From Pseudomonas alkylphenolica (GTDB lineage Bacteria; Pseudomonadota; Gammaproteobacteria; Pseudomonadales; Pseudomonadaceae), in assembly GCF_016009175.1 (NCBI RefSeq), contig NZ_JADUCM010000019.1, positions 34,194 to 98,193 on the forward strand: 64,000 nt of DNA, in the 5' to 3' direction. Below, piece by piece: positions 51,451-60,008 of the stretch (positions within the stretch are counted from its first letter, which is position 1; every line of letters starts with the position of its first letter). The position numbers and the translations under genes are program-made. The notes beneath the pieces are model-generated. The model saw nothing but the letters and a program-made list of their open reading frames with translations, did no database searches and had not been told where the DNA came from.

Positions 51451-52890
51451 ATGACAGCCGTGATCAATGCACTTAATACCTTCTTCTGGGGGTATGTCCT
51501 GATCTATGGCCTGCTGGCCGCAGGTATCTACTTCACTGTCCGCTTGGGCTTTATACAATTTCGTCATTTACCCGAGTTTTTTCGCTCGGTACTGCGTGCC
51601 CCGGCGAAAGATGCCAGCGGTATTACCCCGTTCCAGGCCCTATGCACCAGCCTGGCCTCACGGGTAGGTACCGGGAACCTTGCCGGTGTGGCGGTGGCCA
51701 TTACCCTTGGCGGCCCGGGGGCGGTGTTCTGGATGTGGGTGGTGGCGTCGCTGGGCATGGCCACGGCCTATGCCGAAAGCACCCTGGCACAGCTCTACAA
51801 AGTACGTAACAGCAACGGTGAATACCGTGGGGGGCCGGCGTTCTACATCGCCAAAGGCCTGAATGCGCCGTGGGCGGCGGCGATTTTTTCGGTGTGCCTG
51901 ATCATCGCCTTCGGCCTGGTGTTTGGCGCAGTGCAGGCCAACTCGATAGCCGACGCCACCCTCGGCGCCTTTGGCGTGCCGAAACTGACCACGGGCGTGG
52001 TGGTGGCGGCGCTGGCCGGTGTGGTGATTTTTGGCGGGATCAAGAAAATCGCCCGCCTTGCAGAACTGGTGGTGCCCTTCATGGCCGGCGCCTACCTGCT
52101 GGTGGCAGCCTACGTGATTGTGACCAACCTGGGTGACGTGCCCGCGGTATTGATGTTGATCGTCAAGAGCGCCTTTGGCCTGGATTCTGCGGTGGGCGGT
52201 ATCGCTGGCGCCATGCTCAACGGGGTCAAGCGCGGCCTGTTTTCCAACGAGGCGGGGATGGGCTCGGCGCCGAACATTGCCGCAGTGGCTACGCCCAACC
52301 CTCACCATCCGTCTTCTCAGGGTTTTGTGCAGGCGCTGGGTGTGTTCATCGATACTTTGCTGATCTGTACCGCCACGGCTGTGATGATCCTGCTCTCCGG
52401 GGTCGTCCCGGGCCCTGAAATGACCGGGATGCCACTGACCCAGGCGGCCATGAACGTCCACATCGGCTGGGCCGGTCAGTATTTCATCGCCATCGCAATC
52501 TTCTTCTTTGCCTTTACCTCGATCATCGGCAACTACACCTACGCTGAAAACGCCATGGTGTATCTGAAGCTCAATTCTCGCGTGGGCCTGACGGTGCTGC
52601 GAATTGCCGCGCTGTTGATGGTGGTCTGGGGCGCTTATGAAAGCGTTGCCAACGTGTTCGATGCAGCCGATGCGGCAATGGGCCTGATGGCGACGATCAA
52701 CCTGATTGCGATCTGCCTGCTGTCGGGTGTGGTGGTCAAGCTGACCCGTGACTACTTTGCCCAGCGCGCCGCGGGTACGCCGGAGTTCAATGCCAGCGAT
52801 TATCCGGAGCTGGCCGGCAAGATCGATGCAGAGATCTGGGGTGGGGCCAAGGGTTCCGAGCAGCCTCTGCAACCGGTGCAGGACCGGTAG
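51451..52890 (+). CDS. Alanine/glycine:cation symporter (AGCS family)
   Basis: 479 residues with 10-11 membrane segments. The family signatures are TPFQALCTSLASRVGTGNLAGVAVAI near the N-terminus and GGIAGAMLNGVKRGLFSNEAGMGSAPN in the middle. It carries Na+- or H+-coupled uptake of alanine and/or glycine. The ATG at 51451 is placed after GGGAAC; an upstream in-frame start lies in the structured leader. Three palindromes follow the stop. Confidence 0.93.
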   Translation: MTAVINALNTFFWGYVLIYGLLAAGIYFTVRLGFIQFRHLPEFFRSVLRAPAKDASGITPFQALCTSLASRVGTGNLAGVAVAITLGGPGAVFWMWVVASLGMATAYAESTLAQLYKVRNSNGEYRGGPAFYIAKGLNAPWAAAIFSVCLIIAFGLVFGAVQANSIADATLGAFGVPKLTTGVVVAALAGVVIFGGIKKIARLAELVVPFMAGAYLLVAAYVIVTNLGDVPAVLMLIVKSAFGLDSAVGGIAGAMLNGVKRGLFSNEAGMGSAPNIAAVATPNPHHPSSQGFVQALGVFIDTLLICTATAVMILLSGVVPGPEMTGMPLTQAAMNVHIGWAGQYFIAIAIFFFAFTSIIGNYTYAENAMVYLKLNSRVGLTVLRIAALLMVVWGAYESVANVFDAADAAMGLMATINLIAICLLSGVVVKLTRDYFAQRAAGTPEFNASDYPELAGKIDAEIWGGAKGSEQPLQPVQDR

Positions 52891-52897
52891 GCAGGTT

Positions 52898-52970
52898 GGG
52901 GCTGCTTCGCAGCCCATCGCGGCCTATGGCCGCTCCCACAATGTCGGTGCATACCTAGTGGGAGTGGCCC
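52898..52970. repeat. Cluster of three palindromes after the symporter gene
   Basis: GGGCTGC-TTC-GCAGCCC (52898-52914), GCGGCC-TAT-GGCCGC (52919-52933), and GGCC...CTCCCAC facing GTGGGAG...GGCC (52928-52970). It is a second REP type, different from the GCCAGCAAGCC class, and may also terminate the symporter transcript. Confidence 0.7.
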
Positions 52971-53118
52971 CAGCCAATCGCTGGACTGACAGGCGCAACC
53001 GGCCCACCCGTCAGAGCCTTGCGATGATTGGATTCGCCTTGCGGCATGAGCGGAATGTGAAAGCAATGGGCGTGACTTGTGCGGATCATCTGACTGGGAA
53101 TCCTTCCGGAGAGTCCGC

Positions 53119-53967
53119 ATGCTTGTATCACCTATCCTTTTTTCTCCTGTCCCCCAGCGAATTGACGCAGCAGACCAGCCCGCTTCTGCCCCAATGAGCC
53201 TGAATATGTCTACCTATCTGCTCGCCCGGGCCGGTGCTTTTGGCCCGGAGTTTTTAGTTTCTTGTGAAGGGCAGCCTGTCCAGGGATTACACCTTTCTCC
53301 TCTTCTCGACAGCCATTTGGTTAGTGCGCTCCAGGTGCTCGGGCAGCCTGATCACGAAGAAGCGGTCCAGGCAATATTCCGGATGTTGACGAGGCAGCCT
53401 ATGCCACAGGGTTTTGAGAGCGATCTCCGTGATTTGATGAGTCAGACGCAAGTAACGCCAGTAACGCAATCAATGCCTGGTGCGAGCAACGCCACCATTG
53501 ACTTTGGCGCATTGTTGGGCTTTGTCGAACGAAATCCGGGCCAGGCGTTGAGCAGACCAGAAATATTGGTATTGCTGATTACCTGGCTTGATTGGGAAGC
53601 TAAAGGCAATGAGCACTGGGTAGCCTTTCGCGAGAAAGTAGCTCAACAGCCCATCATTTCAATGGGTGACTTGGCGGTATTAACCGCGGCAGATGTTGAC
53701 GAGGTATTAGCACAGTCATCCATGTCACCGCTCTGGAATGAAATTGAAGAGATGTCGGCGGCAGTCCCCGAGTTACATGTTGACGAGGACTTTGAGGACA
53801 TCCTCGGAGCGGATGTTTTCGAGACGATGCTGGCGCTCCCCGGCACGGCCCTCCCCAACGGGGGTGTTGCTGAGGTGTTGAGGAGTCTGGATGTGCAGCT
53901 TGAGGGTTCACTGCAAGAAGAATATCCGTTCCTTGCCGCGCAGCTTTCCAATGTTCCAGGAAGCTAG
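53119..53967 (+). CDS. Unrecognised hypothetical protein
   Basis: 282 residues from an ATG preceded by GGAGAG. No family is recognised. The N-terminal 40 residues are Pro/Ala/Ser-rich. The rest is mixed with many acidic residues, especially after residue 190 (MSPLWNEIEEMSAAVPELHVDEDFEDILGADVF), and predicted helical. There is no signal peptide, membrane segment or known motif. Codon use is less GC-biased than in its neighbours, with several TTA/TTG/AGA-type codons, which suggests later acquisition. Other in-frame starts (for example 53194) are possible. It stands alone between the palindrome cluster and the DUF465 gene. Confidence 0.65.
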   Translation: MLVSPILFSPVPQRIDAADQPASAPMSLNMSTYLLARAGAFGPEFLVSCEGQPVQGLHLSPLLDSHLVSALQVLGQPDHEEAVQAIFRMLTRQPMPQGFESDLRDLMSQTQVTPVTQSMPGASNATIDFGALLGFVERNPGQALSRPEILVLLITWLDWEAKGNEHWVAFREKVAQQPIISMGDLAVLTAADVDEVLAQSSMSPLWNEIEEMSAAVPELHVDEDFEDILGADVFETMLALPGTALPNGGVAEVLRSLDVQLEGSLQEEYPFLAAQLSNVPGS

Positions 53968-54109
53968 TACCGAAGTCGCAAACTAGGACAAACCGGACTC
54001 TGGGCAACTGACGCATATCGGTTGAAGCAGAAGCGGGCTTGTCTCGCGATGCGATGTGACGGGTACATCGCAATCGCAGCCAAGCCCGCTTGTCAGGTGT
54101 TCGGCAGGG

Positions 54110-54334
54110 TTACTTCAGATGGGCGACGATCTCGTCCTTGATCTGCAGGCGCTTTTTACGGAGCTGGGTGACCTGGTCGTCAGCGGCGCTGCTCTCTTCT
54201 GCCGCGACCACCTGCGCATCGATGGCTTTGTACTTTTCACTCAGTTCGCTGAGCCGTGGGTCGGTTTTCTTCTTGGCGTCGAACGCGTCTCTGGTCATGT
54301 TCAGGTCTGCGAGCAAATCGTGCTTGACCGGCAT
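54110..54334 (-). CDS. DUF465 (YdcH-like) small protein
   Basis: 74 residues, nearly all helical coiled coil, ending in the family's RKKRLQIKDEIVAHLK motif. MPVKHDLLADLN at the start follows a GGAGAGGTGAAG site; an upstream in-frame ATG at 54370 precedes that site and was rejected. The function of the family is unknown. Confidence 0.88.
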   Translation of the reverse strand: MPVKHDLLADLNMTRDAFDAKKKTDPRLSELSEKYKAIDAQVVAAEESSAADDQVTQLRKKRLQIKDEIVAHLK

Positions 54335-54451
54335 TTCTTCACCTCTCCGGGGTTTTGGGATGGAAGTCATGAACTATGAGAATAGACGTCTTTGCCGGGT
54401 TTAGCGGCTGGAGTAGTCTGTTGTCACATTTCTGATTACAAGGCCCTTGCC

Positions 54452-54817
54452 ATGCCTCACCTGCACGTGGAATACACCGACAACCTGCGCGAACTGGACG
54501 TCGATCGCCTGCTGCTGCGCCTCAACCACGCCCTGGTTGGCAGCGGTCAGTTCTCCGATGAAGCAGACATCAAGAGCCGTGCGGTAGTGCTCAGCGGCTT
54601 TCGCGTGGGGATTGCCCCGGGCGAGCGCGCCTTTGCCCATGTCAAGCTGGCGATCCTCAGTGGCCGTTCGGCAGAGGTGAAGCGCCAGTTGTCGGCAAGC
54701 CTGCTGGAGGTGCTGAAGGAGGCGATCCCGGAGCAAGCCGGGCTGGATATCCAGTTGTGCGCTGAGGTGCTGGACATTGATCGTGATGCTTATTCAAAGC
54801 TGCGCATGCCGGGTTGA
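54452..54817 (+). CDS. 5-carboxymethyl-2-hydroxymuconate delta-isomerase family tautomerase
   Basis: 121 residues beginning MPHLHVEYTDNL, so that after Met removal Pro1 is the general base, as in the tautomerase superfamily. The rest follows the CHMI fold (VLSGFRVGIAPGERAFAHVKLAILSGRS). In E. coli C the homologue HpcD acts in homoprotocatechuate breakdown. No other hpc genes are near, so the physiological substrate is uncertain. Confidence 0.85.
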   Translation: MPHLHVEYTDNLRELDVDRLLLRLNHALVGSGQFSDEADIKSRAVVLSGFRVGIAPGERAFAHVKLAILSGRSAEVKRQLSASLLEVLKEAIPEQAGLDIQLCAEVLDIDRDAYSKLRMPG

Positions 54818-54837
54818 TGTTTTTAAGTGAAACTTAT

Positions 54838-54853
54838 GTGAAAAAAATGTAAT
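54838..54853 (-). promoter_or_regulatory. ColR-like box 1 upstream of eptA
   Basis: Minus-strand reading ATTACATTTTTTTCAC. It fits the remembered ColR consensus except at the first base. It forms a direct repeat with the next box, 19 of 21 bases identical over 54836-54856 and 54863-54883. Confidence 0.55.
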
Positions 54854-54864
54854 GAATAACTAAT

Positions 54865-54880
54865 GTGAAAAAATCGTAAT
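54865..54880 (-). promoter_or_regulatory. ColR-like box 2 upstream of eptA
   Basis: Minus-strand reading ATTACGATTTTTTCAC, one mismatch to the consensus at the first base. Its start is 27 bases from that of box 1, about two and a half helical turns. Confidence 0.55.
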
Positions 54881-54889
54881 GAACAAATA

Positions 54890-54921
54890 GACGTCAGCCG
54901 ACCAAATGTTGGCGTCTTTTT
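54890..54921 (+). terminator. Terminator-like hairpin between the CHMI gene and eptA
   Basis: GACGTCA / TGGCGTC (one G.U pair) with a 13-base loop, followed by TTTTT. The T-run continues into TTTTTCAC (54917-54924), which also ends a third, weaker plus-strand match to the ColR consensus at 54909-54924. Confidence 0.65.
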
Positions 54922-55015
54922 CACGAAAAATTGATGGCATGGTTATTACTGTTCGGGCTGCTCAAGAGTGGTGCTGCAAAGGCGCCCTTACCGACCATTA
55001 ACCAAGCGAAGCACA

Positions 55016-56650
55016 ATGTTCAAGATCAAACCACTGCGGGCTGAATGGGTCACGCTGCTCGCCAGCCTGTACTTCCTGATTGCCTTCAACTCTGTGCTCT
55101 GGACGCATCTCTCCAGTATCGTTGCGCCCGGTACGTCGGGGCTGCTGCTGCGTCTGGCATTCGGTGTACTGATCTTTTGTGCATTTAACCTGGTATTGAC
55201 CTTTGTCGCGTTTCGCGGTGTGTTGAAACCGGTACTTATCGTGTTGTTGATGGCCGGCGCCGGCGCGGCTTATTTCATGAATCAATACGGTGTATTGATT
55301 GATGTGGGTATGTTGCGCAATACCGCTGAAACCAATGCGACAGAAGTTAGAGACCTGCTGTCTTTGAAGTTGGGTCTTTATATTGTCGTGCTCGGTTTGC
55401 TGCCTTCGCTGTTGCTTTACTATACGCCCATCAACTACCGGGTCTGGTACCGCGAACTGTTCGGCAAGTTGCTGGCCAGTGTGACCTGCGTCGCGTTGCT
55501 CGGTGTGGTGGCGATGCTTAATTATCAGGGGTTGGCCTCGCTGTTTCGCAATCACCATGAAATCCGCCTGATGCTGGTACCCAGCAACGTGGTCGGCGCT
55601 TCGATCGGTTATGTCGGTGAGCAAGTAGGTACTGCGGCCAAGCCGTTTGCCAAGATCGGCGAAGATGCCCAGCGTGCGCCGGCCTGGCAACAGCATGCAC
55701 GCAAGTCGTTGACGGTGCTGGTGGTGGGCGAGAGCGCCCGGGCGCAGAACTTCGGTCTGCTCGGCTATAGCCGTGACACCACGCCGGAGTTGAGCAAGCA
55801 GGATGGGTTGATTGCATTCAGTGACGTGCACTCCTGCGGTACGGAAACGGCTGTATCGGTGCCCTGCATGTTCTCCGGCTTTACCCGCAAGGACTACCAG
55901 GCGACCAAGGCGAAGAACCAGGAAGGCCTGCTCGATGTGCTGCAGCGTGCGGGGTTGGCCGTGCACTGGCGTGACAACCAGTCGGGGTGCAAGGGCACGT
56001 GCGACCGTGTCCAGTTCGAAGACGTGAGCAATGCCAAGGACACCGACCTGTGCACCAACAGTGAGTGCCATGACGAGATTCTGCTCAAAGGCCTGGATTC
56101 GATGCTCGACAACCTGCAGCAAGACACCGTGCTGGTGCTGCACCAGATGGGCAGCCATGGCCCGGAATACTTCAAGCGCTACCCGATGAAGTACGAACAC
56201 TTCACCCCGGTGTGCCCAAGCAATGCGTTGAACCAGTGCAGCGAGCAAAGCATCATCAATGCGTATGACAACACCCTGGTGTATACCGACCATGTACTGT
56301 CGTCGCTGATCGATGTTCTGCGCAGCAAGCAGGACAAGGTCGACACCGCCATGCTTTATATTTCCGATCATGGCGAGTCGCTGGGTGAGTACAACCTGTT
56401 CCTGCATGGCACGCCTTATATGCTGGCGCCGGAGCAACAGAAGCACGTGCCGATGCTGGCGTGGTTCTCCGACAGTTACCGAAAGGAATTCGCGGTCGAT
56501 ACCGACTGTCTGAACAACGCACGCAACGAGCCGCTGAGCCAGGACAACCTGTTCCACTCAATGCTTGGCCTGCTGCAAGTGCGCACCAGCGTCTACGATC
56601 CGCAACTGGACATGTTTGCCAGTTGCCGTCCGGCCGTGGCGCAACACTGA
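55016..56650 (+). CDS. eptA: Lipid A phosphoethanolamine transferase EptA
   Basis: 544 residues. Five membrane segments to about residue 200 are followed by the periplasmic catalytic domain. VVGESARAQNF carries the metal Glu and SCGTETAVSVPCMFS the Thr nucleophile in a disulfide-flanked loop. HQMGSHGPEYFKRYP and YISDHGESLGE provide the other metal ligands. Cysteine placement matches the EptA/MCR group rather than CptA. It adds phosphoethanolamine to lipid A phosphates, giving polymyxin tolerance. The ATG at 55016 is used because MFKIKPLRAEW is the family N-terminus. Upstream repeats resemble ColR sites. Confidence 0.94.
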   Translation: MFKIKPLRAEWVTLLASLYFLIAFNSVLWTHLSSIVAPGTSGLLLRLAFGVLIFCAFNLVLTFVAFRGVLKPVLIVLLMAGAGAAYFMNQYGVLIDVGMLRNTAETNATEVRDLLSLKLGLYIVVLGLLPSLLLYYTPINYRVWYRELFGKLLASVTCVALLGVVAMLNYQGLASLFRNHHEIRLMLVPSNVVGASIGYVGEQVGTAAKPFAKIGEDAQRAPAWQQHARKSLTVLVVGESARAQNFGLLGYSRDTTPELSKQDGLIAFSDVHSCGTETAVSVPCMFSGFTRKDYQATKAKNQEGLLDVLQRAGLAVHWRDNQSGCKGTCDRVQFEDVSNAKDTDLCTNSECHDEILLKGLDSMLDNLQQDTVLVLHQMGSHGPEYFKRYPMKYEHFTPVCPSNALNQCSEQSIINAYDNTLVYTDHVLSSLIDVLRSKQDKVDTAMLYISDHGESLGEYNLFLHGTPYMLAPEQQKHVPMLAWFSDSYRKEFAVDTDCLNNARNEPLSQDNLFHSMLGLLQVRTSVYDPQLDMFASCRPAVAQH

Positions 56651-56746
56651 ACACACACGCAGGCCAGGCAGGGATAGCGGTCGAGCGGTTTCCCGGCAAT
56701 GGCCTGCGCCGTATATACTGCGCGCCATTGTTTGTGGGAGAGCCCT

Positions 56747-57880
56747 GTGGCCATCGAAATACACTGGATTTGCGACGATAGCAGCCTTGCCGAACACTGC
56801 CTGCAGTGGCGCAAGTTGCCCTTCGTGGCAGTCGACACCGAGTTCATGCGGGTTGATACCTTCTATCCGATTGCCGGGTTGATCCAGGTCGGCGACGGGG
56901 CGCGAGCCTACCTGATCGACCCGTTGCGGATCGGCAACTGGCAGCCGCTGGCCGAACTGCTTGAAGACACCCAGGTGATCAAGGTGTTGCATGCCTGCAG
57001 CGAAGACCTGGAAGTGCTGTCGCGCCTGACCGGCAGCCTGCCAAGCCCGTTGTTTGATACCCAACTGGCCGCCGGTTACCTCAACCTGGGCTTCTCCATG
57101 GGCTATTCGCGACTGGTCCAGGAAGTGCTGGGCATCGAGCTGCCCAAGGGCGAGACCCGCTCCGACTGGTTGCAGCGTCCGTTGTCGGACACCCAGGTCA
57201 GCTACGCCGCCGAAGATGCCGTGCACCTGGCCGAGCTGTACGAGCGCCTGCGCCCGCAACTGTCGGACGACAAGTACGCCTGGGTACTGGAAGATGGCGC
57301 CGAGCTGGTGGCCCAGCTACGCCGCGAAACCGATCCTTATGAGCTGTACCGCGACGCCAAGCTGGCCTGGAAGCTTTCCCGCGCCCAGTTGGCCGTGCTG
57401 CGTGAGCTGTGCGCCTGGCGTGAGCGTGAAGCGCGTGCCCGTGACCTGCCACGCAACCGCATCGTGCGCGAAAACGCGCTGTGGCCCATGGCCAAGACCC
57501 AGCCAGACTCGCTGTCGGCGCTGGCGAAAATCGAAGACATGCACCCGCGCACCATCCGTCAGGACGGTGAGTTCCTGCTCTCGCTGATCAAGCAGGCCGC
57601 CAGCGTGCCACCGGCGCAGTGGCCGCCGGCCGTTCCCGAGCCGCTGCCGATTGAAGCCTCGGCGCTGCTCAAGCAACTGCGCGCCATTGGACAGGCTGAA
57701 GCCGAGCGTCTGAACATCGCCCCGGAGCTGATGCTGCGCAAGAAAATACTCGAGTTGCTGCTCAAGAGCGGCTACCCCTCAGGACCTTATCAATTACCCG
57801 ATGCGCTGCGCGGCTGGCGCCGTGAGCGAATGGGGCAAGCGCTGCTCGATTGCCTGGCCAGTGCTGGAGAACCGCAATGA
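56747..57880 (+). CDS. rnd: Ribonuclease D
   Basis: 377 residues. A DEDDy 3'-5' exonuclease domain (VAVDTEFMRVDTFYP; LHACSEDLEVLSRL; YAAEDAVHLAELY) is followed by HRDC domains (from about residue 210). It trims tRNA and other stable-RNA 3' ends. The start is the GTG at 56747 with GGGAG six bases upstream; the open frame continues upstream without homologous sequence. Its stop overlaps the ycgL start (ATGA). Confidence 0.95.
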   Translation: MAIEIHWICDDSSLAEHCLQWRKLPFVAVDTEFMRVDTFYPIAGLIQVGDGARAYLIDPLRIGNWQPLAELLEDTQVIKVLHACSEDLEVLSRLTGSLPSPLFDTQLAAGYLNLGFSMGYSRLVQEVLGIELPKGETRSDWLQRPLSDTQVSYAAEDAVHLAELYERLRPQLSDDKYAWVLEDGAELVAQLRRETDPYELYRDAKLAWKLSRAQLAVLRELCAWREREARARDLPRNRIVRENALWPMAKTQPDSLSALAKIEDMHPRTIRQDGEFLLSLIKQAASVPPAQWPPAVPEPLPIEASALLKQLRAIGQAEAERLNIAPELMLRKKILELLLKSGYPSGPYQLPDALRGWRRERMGQALLDCLASAGEPQ

Positions 57881-58170
57881 AACGTATCTGCTCGATCTAC
57901 AAGAGCCCACGCAAGAACGAAATGTACCTCTACGTGCTCAAGGCCGACGGCCTGGAGCGCGTGCCGGAAGGTTTGCTGCCGTTTTTCGGCAAACCGGTGC
58001 ATGCCTTCGACCTGGTGCTGACCCCGGAACGCACCCTGGCCCGCGAAGACATCACCAAAGTGCTGGAGAACCTCGAGCAGCAGGGCTACCACCTGCAGAT
58101 GCCACCGGTCGAAGACGAGTACATCGAGCACCTGCCCGAAGAGCTGCTGCGCCGCAACGACCCGGTCTGA
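57877..58170 (+). CDS. YcgL domain-containing protein
   Basis: 97 residues with the family opening MKRICSIYKSPRKNEMYLYV and the acidic end typical of YcgL (UPF0745). The function is unknown. The 4-base overlap with rnd indicates translational coupling, and the rnd-ycgL pair is conserved in Pseudomonas. Confidence 0.92.
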   Translation: MKRICSIYKSPRKNEMYLYVLKADGLERVPEGLLPFFGKPVHAFDLVLTPERTLAREDITKVLENLEQQGYHLQMPPVEDEYIEHLPEELLRRNDPV

Positions 58171-58247
58171 ACCCGGCCCGCCTGCTGTGATGCCGCCAGG
58201 GCCTGAGGTCCGGCGGCCTTCGTTGTTTCTGCCAAGGTTGTTAGAAC

Positions 58248-59180
58248 ATGCGAGTTTTGATCGCTGAACAGGATCATCCCCTGTACGCCCGCCTGCTGCG
58301 CGAGGCCGCCCCGGACCTCGAGGTGCTGACCAGCGGCGACTCGGCCGAACTGGCCGACCAGGCCGCCCAATGCCCGATCTGGCTGGGGCAACCTGACTTG
58401 CTGGCGACCTTGTTGCGCCAGGGCCACCAGCCACAGTGGCTGCAGTCGACCTGGGCCGGGATCACACCCCTGCTGGCTGACGGCCTGCAGCAAAACTATC
58501 GTCTGACCCGCGCGGTTGGCATCTTTGGCCAGGTAATGGCCGAGTATGTGCTGACTTACCTGCTCGTGCATGAGCGCGAAGTCACCGCGCGGCTGGTCAG
58601 CCAGGTCGAGCGCAAATGGGACGACCGGCCCGGCCGCAGCCTGGAAGGGCGGCGAGTATTGATCGTCGGCACCGGTGACATTGGTCAGCGGGTGGCTGAG
58701 TTTCTGCTGCCGTTTGGCGTGAAACTCTACGGTATCGCCAGTCAGGCCCGTGAGCAGGCGCCTTTTATCGAAGTGGCTGCGTTGAGCGAACTGCCGCGTC
58801 TGGTCGGCGAGGTCGACTATGTCGTCAACCTGTTGCCAGACACGCCGTCAACCCACGACCTTTACGATGCTGCGCTGTTTGCGCGTTTCAATCCCGAGGC
58901 GTTGTTCATCAATGCCGGACGGGGCGTGGCAGTGGTGGATGGCGACCTGGTCGAGGCCCTGAGGTTGGGGCATCTTGCCGGCGCCGTGATTGACGTTTGC
59001 CGTCAGGAGCCATTGCCGGCACGTCATCCGTTCTGGACCGCCTGGGGGTTGCTGCTGACCGGGCACAGCTCGGCACCGACCTCGCCAACGGCGATGGTGC
59101 GTTTGTTTGTCGAGAACTTGCGGGCCTATCAGGCGGGCGAAGCGTTGCGTGGGGAAGTGGATTTCCTGCGCGGGTACTGA
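58248..59180 (+). CDS. D-2-hydroxyacid dehydrogenase family oxidoreductase
   Basis: 310 residues. The NAD(P)-binding motif is VLIVGTGDIGQRVAEFLLPFG. The catalytic Arg lies in INAGRGVAVVD, the Glu in CRQEPLPARHPFW and the His in LLLTGHSSAPTSP. The overall shape is that of glyoxylate/hydroxypyruvate reductase-A-like proteins. The physiological substrate is unknown. A REP palindrome lies between it and the convergent nitroreductase gene. Confidence 0.9.
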   Translation: MRVLIAEQDHPLYARLLREAAPDLEVLTSGDSAELADQAAQCPIWLGQPDLLATLLRQGHQPQWLQSTWAGITPLLADGLQQNYRLTRAVGIFGQVMAEYVLTYLLVHEREVTARLVSQVERKWDDRPGRSLEGRRVLIVGTGDIGQRVAEFLLPFGVKLYGIASQAREQAPFIEVAALSELPRLVGEVDYVVNLLPDTPSTHDLYDAALFARFNPEALFINAGRGVAVVDGDLVEALRLGHLAGAVIDVCRQEPLPARHPFWTAWGLLLTGHSSAPTSPTAMVRLFVENLRAYQAGEALRGEVDFLRGY

Positions 59181-59194
59181 AAAACACGAAAAGC

Positions 59195-59252
59195 ATCGCC
59201 AGCAAGCCGGCTCCTACGCGAATTTCGATGTAGGCGCCGGCTTGCTGGCGAT
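59195..59252. repeat. REP pair (inverted, 22 of 23 bases matching)
   Basis: Arm 59195-59217 (ATCGCCAGCAAGCCGGCTCC, then TAC) faces arm 59230-59252 with a 12-base spacer. The same core as at 38541 and 63966. It forms a BIME-like hairpin between convergent genes and probably serves as the transcript end for both. Confidence 0.9.
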
Positions 59253-59258
59253 CAGGCC

Positions 59259-59852
59259 TTACAGGCTGAAATCACCCTCGGCGGCCAGTTCGCTCAGCGA
59301 GCGGCGGGGGCTAGGCACTTCGCGGGCTTGCAGGCCTTCAGCCAGGCTGGCCTTGTCACCCAGTTTGCCAATCGCCACCGCGGCATGAAGGGCGTAGCCT
59401 TCAGGAATCTTCAGTTCCTTGCGGGTCAGTTCCTGATCGAACCCCGCCATGCCATGGGTGTGCCAGCCGCTGATGCTGGCCTGCAGCGCCAGGTGGCCCC
59501 AGGCGGAACCGGTGTCGAAGGTGTGCCACAAGGCCGGTGTTTCTTCGCTGGCGCCAGGGGCGGTGAAGGTGGTCTTGGACAGGACGATTACCAGCGCTGA
59601 GGCGTGTTGCGCCCAGCTGCGGTTGAACTCGTTGAGCAGGCCCAGGTAACGCTCCCAGTTCGGGGTGTCGCGACGGGCATAGAGAAAGCGCCATGGCTGC
59701 GAGTTGTAGGCCGAAGGGGCCCAGCGCGCGGCTTCAAGGAAACTCAGCAGGGTGGCTTCGCTGATGGGTTCGGCGGTGAAGGCGCGTGGCGACCAGCGAT
59801 TGATGAACTGTTCGTCGATGGCATGTTCGGCAACGCGAGGATTAGCACTCAT
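59259..59852 (-). CDS. Nitroreductase-family flavoprotein
   Basis: 197 residues. RWSPRAFTAEPISEATLLSFLEAARWAPSAYNSQPWRFLYARR is the FMN-binding N-terminal region of the family. The C-terminal KIPEGYALHAAVAIGKLGD segment follows. It reduces nitro compounds or quinones with NAD(P)H in related proteins; the substrate is unknown. CAGGAAC precedes the ATG at 59852. Confidence 0.9.
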   Translation of the reverse strand: MSANPRVAEHAIDEQFINRWSPRAFTAEPISEATLLSFLEAARWAPSAYNSQPWRFLYARRDTPNWERYLGLLNEFNRSWAQHASALVIVLSKTTFTAPGASEETPALWHTFDTGSAWGHLALQASISGWHTHGMAGFDQELTRKELKIPEGYALHAAVAIGKLGDKASLAEGLQAREVPSPRRSLSELAAEGDFSL

Positions 59853-60008
59853 GGCGAGTTCCTGACAAGGTGAAAAGGTAGAGGTCAACCGCCGGTCAAA
59901 CTACTGCCTCGCGCCAGCCCTGACAAGCGGTCTGGTATTGCTGCAAGACTCGCCCTAGACTGGCGCCGCCACCGTGCAGCACCACTATTGAAACAGGACA
60001 ACCGTTAC

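Noticed and set aside
54998..56557. 519-codon open frame antisense to eptA
   Set aside because: Gln/His-rich translation typical of antisense frames in GC-rich genes; eptA motifs are complete on plus.
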